A stretch of DNA of 50,244 nucleotides from the IMG/VR virus record IMGVR_UViG_3300005663_000064, positions 1-50,244 of that record; one strand, written 5' to 3'. Source of the stretch: a virus. A program made the position numbers and the translations under genes. Position 1 is the first letter of the stretch, and the number at the start of each line of letters is the position of its first letter. The notes below the pieces were generated by a model that searched no databases, was not told the origin of the DNA, and saw only the letters and a list, made by a program, of their open reading frames with translations. Shown here one piece after another: positions 33,663-40,443 of this stretch.

Positions 33663-34091
33663 TTAACTCCTATTTATTATTGTCATCACTGTTGAAATAT
33701 ATTGTCCCTGTTTTAACACAATATGTTGACAGCCTTTAATCTCTCCTATTTCCATTAACCAGCTCTCCCAGCTTTCTGAGAGTAATGAGATAAAATCCTT
33801 TGAACTACCACGCTTTTCATATCTATCGATATACTCATCTTTTAACTTCAAGTCAGGATAAACTAAAATTACTATTATCCCTATCTTAATTACAGAAACC
33901 ACTACAGTTGGGTTTGTGCTGATGAAGATAATATCAGCATTACCGAGAGCTTGTTGTATGTCGGTAATACAGTTTTTTGGAAATTTATCTTGGTTATATC
34001 TCCAGCACTCAAACTCAACGAACCTATCGCTGGCATTACAAAGATGTGTTTTCCCTGTCCCACAAAATGCTGACACAACTATTGCGCTCAT
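33663..34091 (-). CDS. P-loop NTPase (kinase-like)
   Basis: 142 aa. P-loop AFCGTGKT at 8-15 directly after the first strand (SAIVVSAFCGTGKTHL). Further marks: FPKNCITDIQQAL, ADIIFISTNPTVV, IIVILVYPDLKLKDEYIDRY and RGSSKDFISLL. This order is shared by a family of phage/plasmid P-loop proteins related to nucleotide or small-molecule kinases. Substrate unknown. Confidence 0.7.
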   Translation of the reverse strand: MSAIVVSAFCGTGKTHLCNASDRFVEFECWRYNQDKFPKNCITDIQQALGNADIIFISTNPTVVVSVIKIGIIVILVYPDLKLKDEYIDRYEKRGSSKDFISLLSESWESWLMEIGEIKGCQHIVLKQGQYISTVMTIINRS

Positions 34092-34130
34092 CTCATCCTC
34101 CTCTTAGTTAATGAGTTTACTTAGTTTATT

Positions 34131-34144
34131 CCGGCTATCGCCGG
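34131..34144. other. short GC-rich hairpin between genes
   Basis: CCGGC/GCCGG around a TATC loop between the HNH gene end (34178) and the P-loop gene start (34091). No T-run follows on the minus strand, so it may be an RNA stability or weak termination element. Confidence 0.4.
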
Positions 34145-34177
34145 TTGTTGTCTTATCAGTGCAACCGACAGGAGAAG

Positions 34178-34477
34178 TTAATTGCCTAAATTCTTTCTCA
34201 ACCTCCTGGCAGCACCCCAAAGTGTTGATCTATTCTCTTTGTCTTTCACTATTAGATGAACTTTCTCATGACAATCGCCACATAACGGTAATAGATCGTG
34301 TAGATTTTCACGTTTTAGACGATTATACGACTTGTGATGTATCTGTAACGGAACATCGGGATTCTCACAGCAGTAACAGTGTCCTTTATACAATTTGCTT
34401 CTATAATATCGCTTTTTAACAGCTTTCCATTCGTCAGATCGCAGGTAAGCTCGATAGTCCTTGTAGTCGATTCTCAT
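34178..34477 (-). CDS. HNH endonuclease
   Basis: 99 aa. Zinc pair CYCC (~34-37) and CGDC (~66-69) frame the HNH core LQIHHKSYNRL … LLPLCGDCHEKVH. Such small HNH proteins are mobile nicking enzymes in phages. TCAAGGAGAG precedes the ATG. Confidence 0.85.
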   Translation of the reverse strand: MRIDYKDYRAYLRSDEWKAVKKRYYRSKLYKGHCYCCENPDVPLQIHHKSYNRLKRENLHDLLPLCGDCHEKVHLIVKDKENRSTLWGAARRLRKNLGN

Positions 34478-34884
34478 TTGTCTCTCCTTGAACAGCTTGT
34501 CTTGATCTTACTCGACTGACCCAGGCGCAACACTCCGTATGTAGAAGGCGTTCCAGCGATAATCTCAAGTGGCGTTGGCTGAGCGGTTGCTCCCGCCTCG
34601 ATCATCACTGTCCGCAAGTCTTCGCCGCCAGTCTCTTAAGTGTTTTAGCCAATGGTGGTCGTGGTGTGGACATAGTTATATATCAAAAAGGTGTTTCAAT
34701 TGGGTAGGCCCGCTGCTTGTTTCAGACAGCTCATAGAGGCGAATCCCCCTAAGAAATTGTCAACGCAATGCGTTAGGTTTATGTGTGCAATCTTATTAAT
34801 CGCTGACGGCTGTCTCTCCGCTTCAACATCTTAACCTTGCTATTTTAGAGTGCTGCTTCATTATCTCAAGGAATAGCAACAAGT
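34478..34884. other. 407-bp stretch between two HNH genes, hairpin-rich, no convincing gene
   Basis: Contains short inverted repeats (AACGC-AAT-GCGTT at 34763-34775, GCGG/CCGC near 34581-34595, GCTG/CAGC near 34712-34730). One minus-strand frame of 43 codons (34474-34605) overlaps the HNH start by 4 bp, but no ribosome site precedes it. Possibly a remnant of endonuclease-driven insertion or a structured RNA. Confidence 0.4.
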
Positions 34885-35322
34885 TTAAAGACCTTTTTTC
34901 TTTCTAAGCTTACTATTAATCTCATCCATTTTACTGAGATTGAATGGTTTATTTAAGTGGTTATTTTTATTTATACTTCTATTGGTTGGTGTGTTTAATT
35001 TATCTTGAAGTCTTGTCAATTCTTTCTTCTTTGGAGCGTAGGGGGTTAACTCTTCTGGTTTGCTGTGATTGTGATATATATTATGGCATCCTCCGCAGAG
35101 GACAATTAAATCTTCTGATATAATTTCTTCATAAAGACGGTCGTAATTTCTGTGGTGAACTTCGAGCCCCCACCTTATTCCGCATAATACACAGGATCTA
35201 TACATCCGCAAAGTCAATTTTCTCACGTTCTTCCAGTGGGGAGTTCTTAGATAGTGGCGATAAGACTCTCTGTGCTGCCTCTTCTTACTTCTTCTCTTTG
35301 ATCTGTATGGATGATTCGCCAT
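34885..35322 (-). CDS. HNH endonuclease
   Basis: 145 aa. Strongly basic N-terminus, CVLC (~44-47), LEVHHRNYDRLYEE, then LIVLCGGCHNIYHNH: a complete HNH/zinc core. C-terminal 50 residues are Lys/Asn-rich and A+T-rich. Likely a free-standing homing endonuclease. Confidence 0.85.
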   Translation of the reverse strand: MANHPYRSKRRSKKRQHRESYRHYLRTPHWKNVRKLTLRMYRSCVLCGIRWGLEVHHRNYDRLYEEIISEDLIVLCGGCHNIYHNHSKPEELTPYAPKKKELTRLQDKLNTPTNRSINKNNHLNKPFNLSKMDEINSKLRKKKGL

Positions 35323-35331
35323 ATAATTCTC

Positions 35332-35493
35332 TTATTTCACAGCCTCAGCTTCCAGCTTCGCCATTTCACGGTCGCTATACTCTCCATTGCAATCGTCACA
35401 GATCAGCCCACACTTATCCTGCGGATCTTCGTGGCAACCGTGGTAGTCTGAGTCAATTTGTTCATCGCACATGTTACATCGGAATATGCTCAT
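35332..35493 (-). CDS. 53-aa zinc-finger protein
   Basis: ATG 35493 with GGAAGG upstream. Cys pairs RCNMC (6-9), then CH and CGLICDDC (28-35) suggest a small zinc-binding fold. Overlaps the next upstream gene by 20 bp. Unknown. Confidence 0.55.
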   Translation of the reverse strand: MSIFRCNMCDEQIDSDYHGCHEDPQDKCGLICDDCNGEYSDREMAKLEAEAVK

Positions 35494-35620
35494 GCTTGGC
35501 CTTCCATTCTTCTTCAGTTTTAGGTTCTGGTTTTTTATAACAAGGACAGGTGCTTACCCATATAGCATTAACCCGACTGCACTTGGGACACTCCCAACCT
35601 TTTGATGTTTGCTTATTCAT
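35474..35620 (-). CDS. 48-aa zinc-ribbon protein
   Basis: ATG 35620 overlapping the YopX stop (ATGA), with GAGGAGAAGG upstream. CPKC (11-14) and CPC (25-27) with WECPKCSRVNAIWVSTCPC are RanBP2-type/ribbon-like. Unknown partner. Confidence 0.6.
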   Translation of the reverse strand: MNKQTSKGWECPKCSRVNAIWVSTCPCYKKPEPKTEEEWKAKHEHIPM

Positions 35621-36117
35621 GCCTTCTCCTCAGCCTCAGCTTCGAGTAGTTCAGGGTTCTCATGGATATTGCCGATGATTTCAATCCACTCAATATACAT
35701 TTCGGCAACATAAGTAGCCCAATTAGAAATTTCGTAATGGAAGCAAAACGATCCTTGTTTGAAAACTATTTCAGCGATTCTTGTATAGTCCTCTCTTGTG
35801 GTTGGTTTCCCGCATTTTGGGCAGTATTTTGATGTTCCAAGCTCAAGGCTCTCATGACACTTTTCCCCCTTGCAGAATGTTTTTTTCTGTGCAAAATTCA
35901 CCACGTCCCCCTCGTAAATCTCCTTCCTGTTCTTATCCTTTAAGCCGGTAAATTCCCCCACTGTTTCGGGATTGACACAATAACTACTTTTATCGGTTTT
36001 TATCCAGTAACTATTATCACGATCAATAACAAGAGAGCCATAAACCCACTTATTCTCTTCTGGGTATAGTGCATTTTTAGCTTTAACAAATCTACCTCTG
36101 AATTTTATAGTTCGCAT
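35617..36117 (-). CDS. YopX family protein
   Basis: 166 aa. MRTIKFRGRF at the start, WVYGSLV, NPETVGEFTGLKDKNRKEIY, EGDVV and the terminal IEIIGNIHENPELLE match the YopX family found in many phages. A zinc-ribbon insert (CKGEKC … CPKCG, ~83-105) extends the usual length. Biological role of the family is unclear. Confidence 0.88.
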   Translation of the reverse strand: MRTIKFRGRFVKAKNALYPEENKWVYGSLVIDRDNSYWIKTDKSSYCVNPETVGEFTGLKDKNRKEIYEGDVVNFAQKKTFCKGEKCHESLELGTSKYCPKCGKPTTREDYTRIAEIVFKQGSFCFHYEISNWATYVAEMYIEWIEIIGNIHENPELLEAEAEEKA

Positions 36118-36132
36118 ACCTACTCCACAAAT

Positions 36133-36166
36133 AAAAAAAGCTACAGAACCAAACGAAACTGTAGCC
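36133..36166 (-). terminator. intrinsic terminator/attenuator before yopX-like gene
   Basis: GCTACAG (36140-36146) pairs with CTGTAGC (36159-36165). On the minus strand the stem is followed by seven T. It lies after the 31-aa ORF and only 16 bp before the YopX start, so it may act as an attenuator rather than a full stop. Confidence 0.65.
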
Positions 36167-36177
36167 TTTTATAATTA

Positions 36178-36273
36178 TTAACTATGTCTGTTTGGTTTTT
36201 CGTTTTCATCACCGTTTGGTGACATCTTCAATCTATCACTTAATTCTGATAATGTCAATACTAAATTCATCAT
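36178..36273 (-). CDS. 31-aa small protein
   Basis: ATG overlaps the stop of the preceding gene (TAATG). Hydrophobic first helix (MNLVLTLSELSDRLKM), polar tail. It ends 11 bp before the terminator. Coupling supports translation; no function. Confidence 0.4.
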   Translation of the reverse strand: MMNLVLTLSELSDRLKMSPNGDENEKPNRHS

Positions 36274-36461
36274 TATGGAATTGACACTAACGCATGAGGC
36301 GGAACCAGCTCAAATTCACCACGTTGGGTTTGGACTATAGCACATGGTTGACCGAACTCGCTAGCAGATACAAAACCAACGATGTAGCCGAACTCCCAAG
36401 CATGGACTGTTGTAGGTTGGGGAACGGAGTTGTTCATTTTCATTTTTACTTTGATCTTCAT
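36273..36461 (-). CDS. small protein, unknown
   Basis: 62 aa with GAGGAGGAGAT before the ATG. Lys/Met-rich start, then a beta domain (EFGYIVGFVSASEFGQPC; RGEFELVPP). ATGA overlap with the gene upstream. Unknown. Confidence 0.55.
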   Translation of the reverse strand: MKIKVKMKMNNSVPQPTTVHAWEFGYIVGFVSASEFGQPCAIVQTQRGEFELVPPHALVSIP

Positions 36462-36721
36462 ATCTCCTCCTCATCATCTTTGCCAACACAATAAGAGCAT
36501 GGCGGATTAATATGACACGAACAACCATCGTATGTCCCGCCATCATAATCGGAGATGGCATCGTCTAATCGCTTGCTTTGTCCTGGTGCAAAGTGACGGT
36601 CGTAGCTCTTCCTCTTCTCATCCATATTTTTCCATATCTTTTCTCTGAGCTTACGAGTGCACTCTCCGCAGTAGCCATAGTCAGATGCGTCAGGGGTGCA
36701 ACCACACGATAGTTTAGCCAT
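36458..36721 (-). CDS. Cys-rich zinc-binding protein
   Basis: 87 aa from ATG 36721 (AAGGAG upstream); a longer frame to 36811 overlaps the next gene and lacks a ribosome site. Cys clusters SCGC, YCGEC and CSCHINPPCSYC suggest two metal sites. Unknown. Confidence 0.6.
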   Translation of the reverse strand: MAKLSCGCTPDASDYGYCGECTRKLREKIWKNMDEKRKSYDRHFAPGQSKRLDDAISDYDGGTYDGCSCHINPPCSYCVGKDDEEEI

Positions 36722-36932
36722 TAGCCTTCTCCTTTTTATCCACCGTTCGCTGAACCTGTTGCATAGCCCAATCGAGTCTATCTTCAGGCATATTGTCAAC
36801 CACTTTATCAATGTGTAAATCTAAATTGTTATGCGAATACATTCGTTTGAATAGTAGCTTTTCCGCTGTTGTGCATTGCGATAGACCCTTCTTCAAGCTA
36901 TCTCGCGCAAACTTCTGTAATTGGTTATTCAT
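36714..36932 (-). CDS. small helical protein, unknown
   Basis: 72 aa with ATGAGGAGGAGAG before the ATG. All-helical, charged (FARDSLKKGLSQCTTAEKLL). First gene after the long structured noncoding stretch. Unknown. Confidence 0.55.
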   Translation of the reverse strand: MNNQLQKFARDSLKKGLSQCTTAEKLLFKRMYSHNNLDLHIDKVVDNMPEDRLDWAMQQVQRTVDKKEKANG

Positions 36933-37250
36933 CTCTCCTCCTCATATAAAATATAGAGTTGTGTGCTATTACGCCAAAGAGGCGAGGACAGTCTGCCAAC
37001 ACACGTTGATTGACACCGTTCCGACATTGGCTGTGTCTCAAGCCAGAGGTCGCCTAGCTTATTTAAGGCTGCCCACCTCACTCTTTAAATGGTGGCTGCT
37101 TCTAAGCCTACATCCAACTCTATGCTTTGTTAATATAGTAAGGCGGCCGGCAGTTGGCCTGCAACCCACTCGGTCAGGATGCCACTCCACAACCGCCTAT
37201 AAACAGCGACCCAGACACTAGATCATATTTCCTCCAATAACAACCAGCCG
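36933..37250. other. noncoding stretch dense in inverted repeats
   Basis: No convincing gene. Stems include CGCC/GGCG (36972-36984) inside GTGTG/CACAC (36961-37004), GACAC/GTGTC (37012-37037), CCACC/GGTGG nested in AGGCT/AGCCT (about 37066-37110), and AGGCGG/CCGCCT (37141-37198). On the minus strand a GGAGGAAATATG is followed by a stop after two codons, which may be the relic of a lost gene. Probably transcribed, structured RNA. Confidence 0.45.
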
Positions 37251-37360
37251 GAGAGCGCAATAGGCGTGCGTGCAACGCCTCGTTTTACGTGGACGGTTAT
37301 GGCTATATGTTAAAGCAGAGCCACACCATAAGATGTCTGCTTTTATCACCTCGCGCTCTC
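37251..37360 (-). ncRNA. three-stem structured RNA candidate (RNA-F)
   Basis: A closing stem of 8 bp (37251-37258 with 37353-37360, GAGAGCGC/GCGCTCTC), an 8-bp hairpin AAAGCAGA/TCTGCTTT (37312-37319, 37336-37343) and a 6-bp hairpin AGGCGT/ACGCCT (37262-37267, 37275-37280). All are perfect and mutually compatible, giving a three-way junction of 110 nt. It lies just downstream of a minus-strand terminator, so it could be a separate transcript. No known RNA class is recognised. Confidence 0.45.
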
Positions 37361-37370
37361 AGACTGCCCA

Positions 37371-37434
37371 ATAAAAAACCCACACGCGGTAAATTCTGGG
37401 AAAGAACAGGCTCAACAGAAGCCCTGCATGTGGG
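37371..37434 (-). terminator. intrinsic terminator with internal hairpin
   Basis: CCCACA (minus; 37429-37434) pairs with TGTGGG (37379-37384), enclosing GGCT/AGCC (37409-37412, 37420-37423) and followed on the minus strand by TTTTTTAT. It ends the transcript coming from about 38.6 kb. Confidence 0.6.
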
Positions 37435-37547
37435 TAATGTGGTTATGTTAATATTGTCCTGTTGATTTGTTCGTTCTTCCCAAAGATTCATTTGATTCAT
37501 TATATATCTATAATCTAACCTTCTAAACACTAAAGTCAAGCTTTATT

Positions 37548-37694
37548 TTACATTACCTTAACAAATATACGATCATGGCTCCAAGCATAAACGCTTTGAT
37601 TTATCTCTTTTATTTCGCCCAGCTCGATCAATCTGTCAACATAAGCCATCATGTTCCAGACATCACTTTGTACATCTTTTAATGCGAAAAACAT
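37548..37694 (-). CDS. 48-aa ORF, probable continuation of the gene at 37745 in the -1 frame
   Basis: From ATG 37694 this reads a protein-like sequence (MFFALKDVQSDVWNMMAYVD…EINQSVYAWSHDRIF). The same frame stays open upstream without any start codon to a stop at about 37765, through LKVRAKANRLLKDAGAFK. This looks like the second half of the 76-aa gene displaced by one base at the TTTTAAAA run (37743-37750). Either an indel, a sequencing error, or two overlapping genes. Confidence 0.45.
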   Translation of the reverse strand: MFFALKDVQSDVWNMMAYVDRLIELGEIKEINQSVYAWSHDRIFVKVM

Positions 37695-37744
37695 TTTAAA
37701 TGCCCCAGCGTCTTTTAGTAACCGATTTGCTTTGGCGCGTACTT

Positions 37745-37975
37745 TTAAAAGGTTTCGCTTTCCATTAACTGTCTTTTATCTTCTTCCAATTCTTGCAGCC
37801 TCAACTCAAAGCCATTAACCAAGGTGCTAATTTCCCGCACGGAATGTTCCAAACTATCCAGCTTGCCACGGAGCGAAGAAATCTCGTGACTGTCTGCTTT
37901 ACCATCTACTTTCCTCCTTATTTCTGAAATTTCTGATTGTAGCTGTCCTGAATCTGTACACGGATGAAGCAACAT
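37745..37975 (-). CDS. coiled-coil protein, possibly frameshifted
   Basis: 76 aa with TAAGGAGAAGTT before the ATG. Strong heptad pattern (SEISEIRRKVDGKADS; LRGKLDSLEHSVREIS). Stops at TAA inside TTTTAAAA. One extra T there would join it to the frame described at 37548, giving about 144 aa. Unknown function. Confidence 0.55.
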   Translation of the reverse strand: MLLHPCTDSGQLQSEISEIRRKVDGKADSHEISSLRGKLDSLEHSVREISTLVNGFELRLQELEEDKRQLMESETF

Positions 37976-37995
37976 AACTTCTCCTTAAAATTAAG

Positions 37996-38150
37996 GCGGT
38001 TGACGACATCGGCTGGCCTCTTGGCTTGCTGCGTATTACCCACTTCCACTTGGCTTAGTCTACCTGGCCGACAGGTTGCAATTAAGGTTATATACTAACG
38101 CCCGGATTTTCACCGTATTTTGCAAGCTCCTGGCGTTAATCGTCAACCGC
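37996..38150 (-). ncRNA. 155-nt structured RNA candidate closed by an 11-bp stem (RNA-E)
   Basis: GCGGTTGACGA (37996-38006) is perfectly complementary to TCGTCAACCGC (38140-38150). Inside are TCGGC/GCCGA (38009-38013, 38067-38071) and AACGCC/GGCGTT (38097-38102, 38132-38137) with a CGG/CCG hairpin in its loop. Again a three-way-junction layout. It fills the gap between the 48-aa gene and the coiled-coil gene, and no convincing ORF lies inside. Confidence 0.5.
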
Positions 38151-38169
38151 GTTACCTGCCACTAATTCA

Positions 38170-38316
38170 TTATTTCTTTTTTCCCTCATAGGTATCTAAA
38201 ATCGCATTGACATTTTTAAGCTGGGTAGGTATCAGGTCGATTCCTTTTAGATACGCAACCAGCCATGATTGCATGTCACTAAACGATTGCTGTTTGATCT
38301 GTTTTACTTTAGTCAT
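38170..38316 (-). CDS. 48-aa small protein
   Basis: ATG 38316 with GAGGAGG at good spacing, overlapping the previous gene by 8 bp. Helical (QQSFSDMQSWLVAYLKGIDL), basic end. Second gene of the P2 unit. Unknown. Confidence 0.6.
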   Translation of the reverse strand: MTKVKQIKQQSFSDMQSWLVAYLKGIDLIPTQLKNVNAILDTYEGKKK

Positions 38317-38581
38317 TGGTTGCCTCCTCTTTGTTATATCCTAAGTGTTTCAACCAAGCATCAATTGTAACTTGGGGGATGTTGGTATTGCACTTCTTAA
38401 TGTCTCTGAAGTTGCAACTCTCAGAGTTTGTCATTGTGCGTAATTGTCCTCCCTGGTAGTTGCTCCAAAACCGGCAAAAGGCAGATTCGTTTGACTCTTT
38501 CACCTTAGTTATAAACCCATATTCAACGTCATAATGTCCAGGATTATACTTTATTTGATCACCTATTTTGAACTTAGGCAT
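38309..38581 (-). CDS. small KOW-like beta protein, first gene of P2 unit
   Basis: 90 aa with AGAGGAGGTTCAACA before the ATG. N-terminal KFKIGDQIKYNPGHYDVEYG, FITKV and FCRFW look like a small beta-barrel. A 70-nt leader separates it from the sigma-54 start. Unknown function. Confidence 0.6.
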   Translation of the reverse strand: MPKFKIGDQIKYNPGHYDVEYGFITKVKESNESAFCRFWSNYQGGQLRTMTNSESCNFRDIKKCNTNIPQVTIDAWLKHLGYNKEEATND

Positions 38582-38661
38582 TGTTGAACCTCCTCTTTTT
38601 GTTTCAAGTTGAAAAATCTTGTGCTTAGACCGGCGTTTTTTTATTTTTCATAATGAAAATT

Positions 38662-38677
38662 AGCAACAATCGTGCCA
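38662..38677 (-). promoter_or_regulatory. sigma-54 (RpoN) promoter P2
   Basis: Minus strand CTGGCACG-ATTG-TTGCT-AAT: full match to the -24/-12 consensus including the flanking C and A/T. It starts directly after the stop codon of the 56-aa gene. Predicted start near 38651, where ATTTTCAT-T-ATGAAAAT forms an inverted repeat (possible operator). Confidence 0.8.
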
Positions 38678-38678
38678 G

Positions 38679-38849
38679 CTAATTTCTCGTTATCGTATAA
38701 AGATCACCCTTAAGCCGATTCACCGGCAGGGCGAACACGGCGATCGTCACGGCTTGCACGTCCTTGATCAGCCCAAAACGGAAGTAATAGGCCAGTAGGT
38801 GGCTGATTAAGGTTGGTTTATGCATGGTGTTAATTAGTTGCCATCCCAT
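38679..38849 (-). CDS. 56-aa small protein
   Basis: ATG 38849 with GAGGAG seven bases upstream. Mixed hydrophobic and basic (LISHLLAYYFRFGLIKD; VTIAVFALPVNRLKGDLY). It ends the P3 transcription unit; its stop touches promoter P2. Unknown. Confidence 0.55.
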   Translation of the reverse strand: MGWQLINTMHKPTLISHLLAYYFRFGLIKDVQAVTIAVFALPVNRLKGDLYTITRN

Positions 38850-38869
38850 TGCTTTACTCCTCTGTTCGT

Positions 38870-39112
38870 TTATAATTTCTTCCAGTAATAACTTGGTTCT
38901 TTTGATGTCGCATCGTCTATAATTCTTGCCTTGTCACCTTTTGCTTCCTGTTTAGCACAATCCAGTGCCGAGTCATAATTGCAATGGATTGTTTTACAAC
39001 CCTCTTCGCCCGTATCGGTATCTAGTATGCCCATATACCAAACATAATATTTAGCGTTTTGTTTTCTGTCGTGATACAGTTCAGGGCCGGTTATGTGGAA
39101 TACGTATGCCAT
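38870..39112 (-). CDS. small protein, unknown
   Basis: 80 aa. Beta hairpin with aromatic residues (AKYYVWYMGILDTDTGEEG) then an Ala-rich helix (DSALDCAKQEAKG). One-base overlap with the gene upstream. Unknown. Confidence 0.55.
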   Translation of the reverse strand: MAYVFHITGPELYHDRKQNAKYYVWYMGILDTDTGEEGCKTIHCNYDSALDCAKQEAKGDKARIIDDATSKEPSYYWKKL

Positions 39113-39393
39113 TAAAACGTTCCCACCAAATCCTCAATATCGCCATTAGCGTCAATGTGATCCCATATCTCGGTTAGCGATACCTGGCTAATGATTTCAC
39201 CGACACCATAAGCGTCAAGCTCGGTGTTGTCATATTCGGTCATGGAAACATCTGACGTGATTCTTTTTTCCTTTGCGATTCGCGCTAAAACCATAACGTA
39301 ATCAGAGTCCCAGCTATCGGGCAGTTTGTGGCAACCCCCATACTTTTTAAGTGGTTTAATGTCATCATACCAACTCATTGAAAATCGTTTCAT
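39112..39393 (-). CDS. small acidic protein, unknown
   Basis: 93 aa, acidic (DSDYVMVLARIAKEKRITSD; WDHIDANGDIEDLVG). Part of the P3 unit; AAGAGGAATAAAGAT before the ATG. Unknown. Confidence 0.55.
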   Translation of the reverse strand: MKRFSMSWYDDIKPLKKYGGCHKLPDSWDSDYVMVLARIAKEKRITSDVSMTEYDNTELDAYGVGEIISQVSLTEIWDHIDANGDIEDLVGTF

Positions 39394-39450
39394 ATCTTTA
39401 TTCCTCTTGTTAATGCCTAAGATCCAGCCAAAAGGGCAAGGAAACAGTTG

Positions 39451-39672
39451 TCAGAGAACCTTTTTTTCAAATACGCTTCTTAATGGGCCGGAAGGAAGTA
39501 ATTTCCAGTCCTTTTGTTTGAACGAGTTTAGCACTATTTTCTTACACTTATTGTCACAGTGTAGAGTTTGCTTTATTCCTTGAATGGTGAAGTTGTTTAC
39601 CCGTTCATTTGGATCAATAGGTAAGATAAATACTCCACATACATCACATTTAGCACCGCTACTTGTTATCAT
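39451..39672 (-). CDS. zinc-binding small protein
   Basis: 73 aa. KCDVCGVF (9-12) and HCDNKC (39-43) give a probable zinc site; basic C-terminus. Unknown. Confidence 0.55.
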   Translation of the reverse strand: MITSSGAKCDVCGVFILPIDPNERVNNFTIQGIKQTLHCDNKCKKIVLNSFKQKDWKLLPSGPLRSVFEKKVL

Positions 39673-39743
39673 TTAACCATCCAAGTTTTTTAAGTCCATA
39701 TTATAATTATCCCCACTGGCCGGATTTCGTCCATTAGGAATCA

Positions 39744-39968
39744 TCAGTTAGGCTGATCTAACATCCAAACTAAATGCTTGCCTATCCATTCCGGTTTTAC
39801 GATTCCTTCGTAGTTATTATTTGGGGTGCAAGTTGGTGCTTTTCTGCATGCTCTTCTGGTGTAAGATAAAAGAAAAGCGCAACCAACGCAAGCGTGACTT
39901 CCTTTTTTGTATAGATACGGTTGTAGTTTATAAGTACTTCCATCATCATCGGTATATTTTAATTTCAT
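39744..39968 (-). CDS. Cys-containing small protein
   Basis: 74 aa with TTGAGGAGATTGT before the ATG. CVGC and two further Cys in RACRKAPTC could form a zinc or disulfide core. Unknown. Confidence 0.55.
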   Translation of the reverse strand: MKLKYTDDDGSTYKLQPYLYKKGSHACVGCAFLLSYTRRACRKAPTCTPNNNYEGIVKPEWIGKHLVWMLDQPN

Positions 39969-39981
39969 ACAATCTCCTCAA

Positions 39982-40236
39982 CTATTCTTTAATCATGGTA
40001 TCAAAGTTATCGGTAAACAATAAATAACCATGATTCGTTTCGCTCAGTCCGATAATTGGGATGCTCCGAAACTTTGTTAAATGGTCGGCAGCAGTGGTAT
40101 ATATCCCATTGTTTTCTTCATAGTCGAAGTCAATTATAATTCTTTTATCGTGTCGGGTGTCGTGTATTCTGATTCTTGCTCCCTTGGTGTCGGTAGGGCC
40201 TATATATTTTACATCAAACGCTCTGTAATTTTTCAT
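39982..40236 (-). CDS. first gene of P3 unit, unknown
   Basis: 84 aa with AGAGGAGGTAGTGAA before the ATG, only 18 nt from the predicted sigma-54 start. Beta-rich (RAFDVKYIGPTDTKGARIRI) with basic and acidic stretches, possibly nucleic-acid binding. Unknown. Confidence 0.6.
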   Translation of the reverse strand: MKNYRAFDVKYIGPTDTKGARIRIHDTRHDKRIIIDFDYEENNGIYTTAADHLTKFRSIPIIGLSETNHGYLLFTDNFDTMIKE

Positions 40237-40264
40237 TTCACTACCTCCTCTTTCAGTTTATTAT

Positions 40265-40280
40265 TGCAAGAAGCGTGCCA
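40265..40280 (-). promoter_or_regulatory. sigma-54 (RpoN) promoter P3
   Basis: Minus strand CTGGCACG-CTTC-TTGCA-ATA: complete consensus match. Predicted start near 40254, giving an 18-nt leader for the 84-aa gene. Upstream (40296-40345) lies a block similar to the one upstream of P1. Confidence 0.82.
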
Positions 40281-40350
40281 GCCCTGATCCATGCTTGATT
40301 CAGAGCCAGCGGGTCAAGGCGATGGACGATTATCGGCCAGTTAAAGTAAA

Positions 40351-40419
40351 TTATTCGGGTTCAATTGTTCCGCCAAATTGCTTTTCCTCAAGTGCTTTGA
40401 TAAGTGCTGTTTTATCCAT
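40351..40419 (-). CDS. 22-aa micropeptide
   Basis: ATG 40419 preceded by GAGGAGG with 7-nt spacing. Helical start (TALIKALEEKQFGG). Short; its excellent ribosome site is the only evidence. Confidence 0.4.
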   Translation of the reverse strand: MDKTALIKALEEKQFGGTIEPE

Positions 40420-40443
40420 TGTGTTTCCTCCTCTTCTATTCCA

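Noticed and set aside
34474-34605. 43-codon minus-strand frame before the HNH gene
   Set aside because: Overlap with the HNH start is suggestive, but no ribosome site precedes it and it contains a GC hairpin; kept only as a possibility in the region entry.
34700-34760. T-arm-like sequence suggesting a tRNA or tmRNA
   Set aside because: The stems around the GATTCGC loop do not pair and no acceptor or anticodon arm can be drawn.
37256-37271. Fifth sigma-54-like element (ACGCACG-CCTA-TTGCG, minus)
   Set aside because: The essential -24 GG is CG and the last base is not A/T. At best a decayed site; it lies within RNA-F stems.
37303-37539. 78-codon minus-strand frame
   Set aside because: It runs straight through a terminator hairpin and part of the structured RNA-F, starts at TTG without a ribosome site, and is not protein-like.
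38693-38760. GC-rich hairpin GCCG/CGGC as a third regulatory hairpin upstream of P2
   Set aside because: It lies inside a convincing 56-aa gene with a strong ribosome site, so the pairing is probably incidental.
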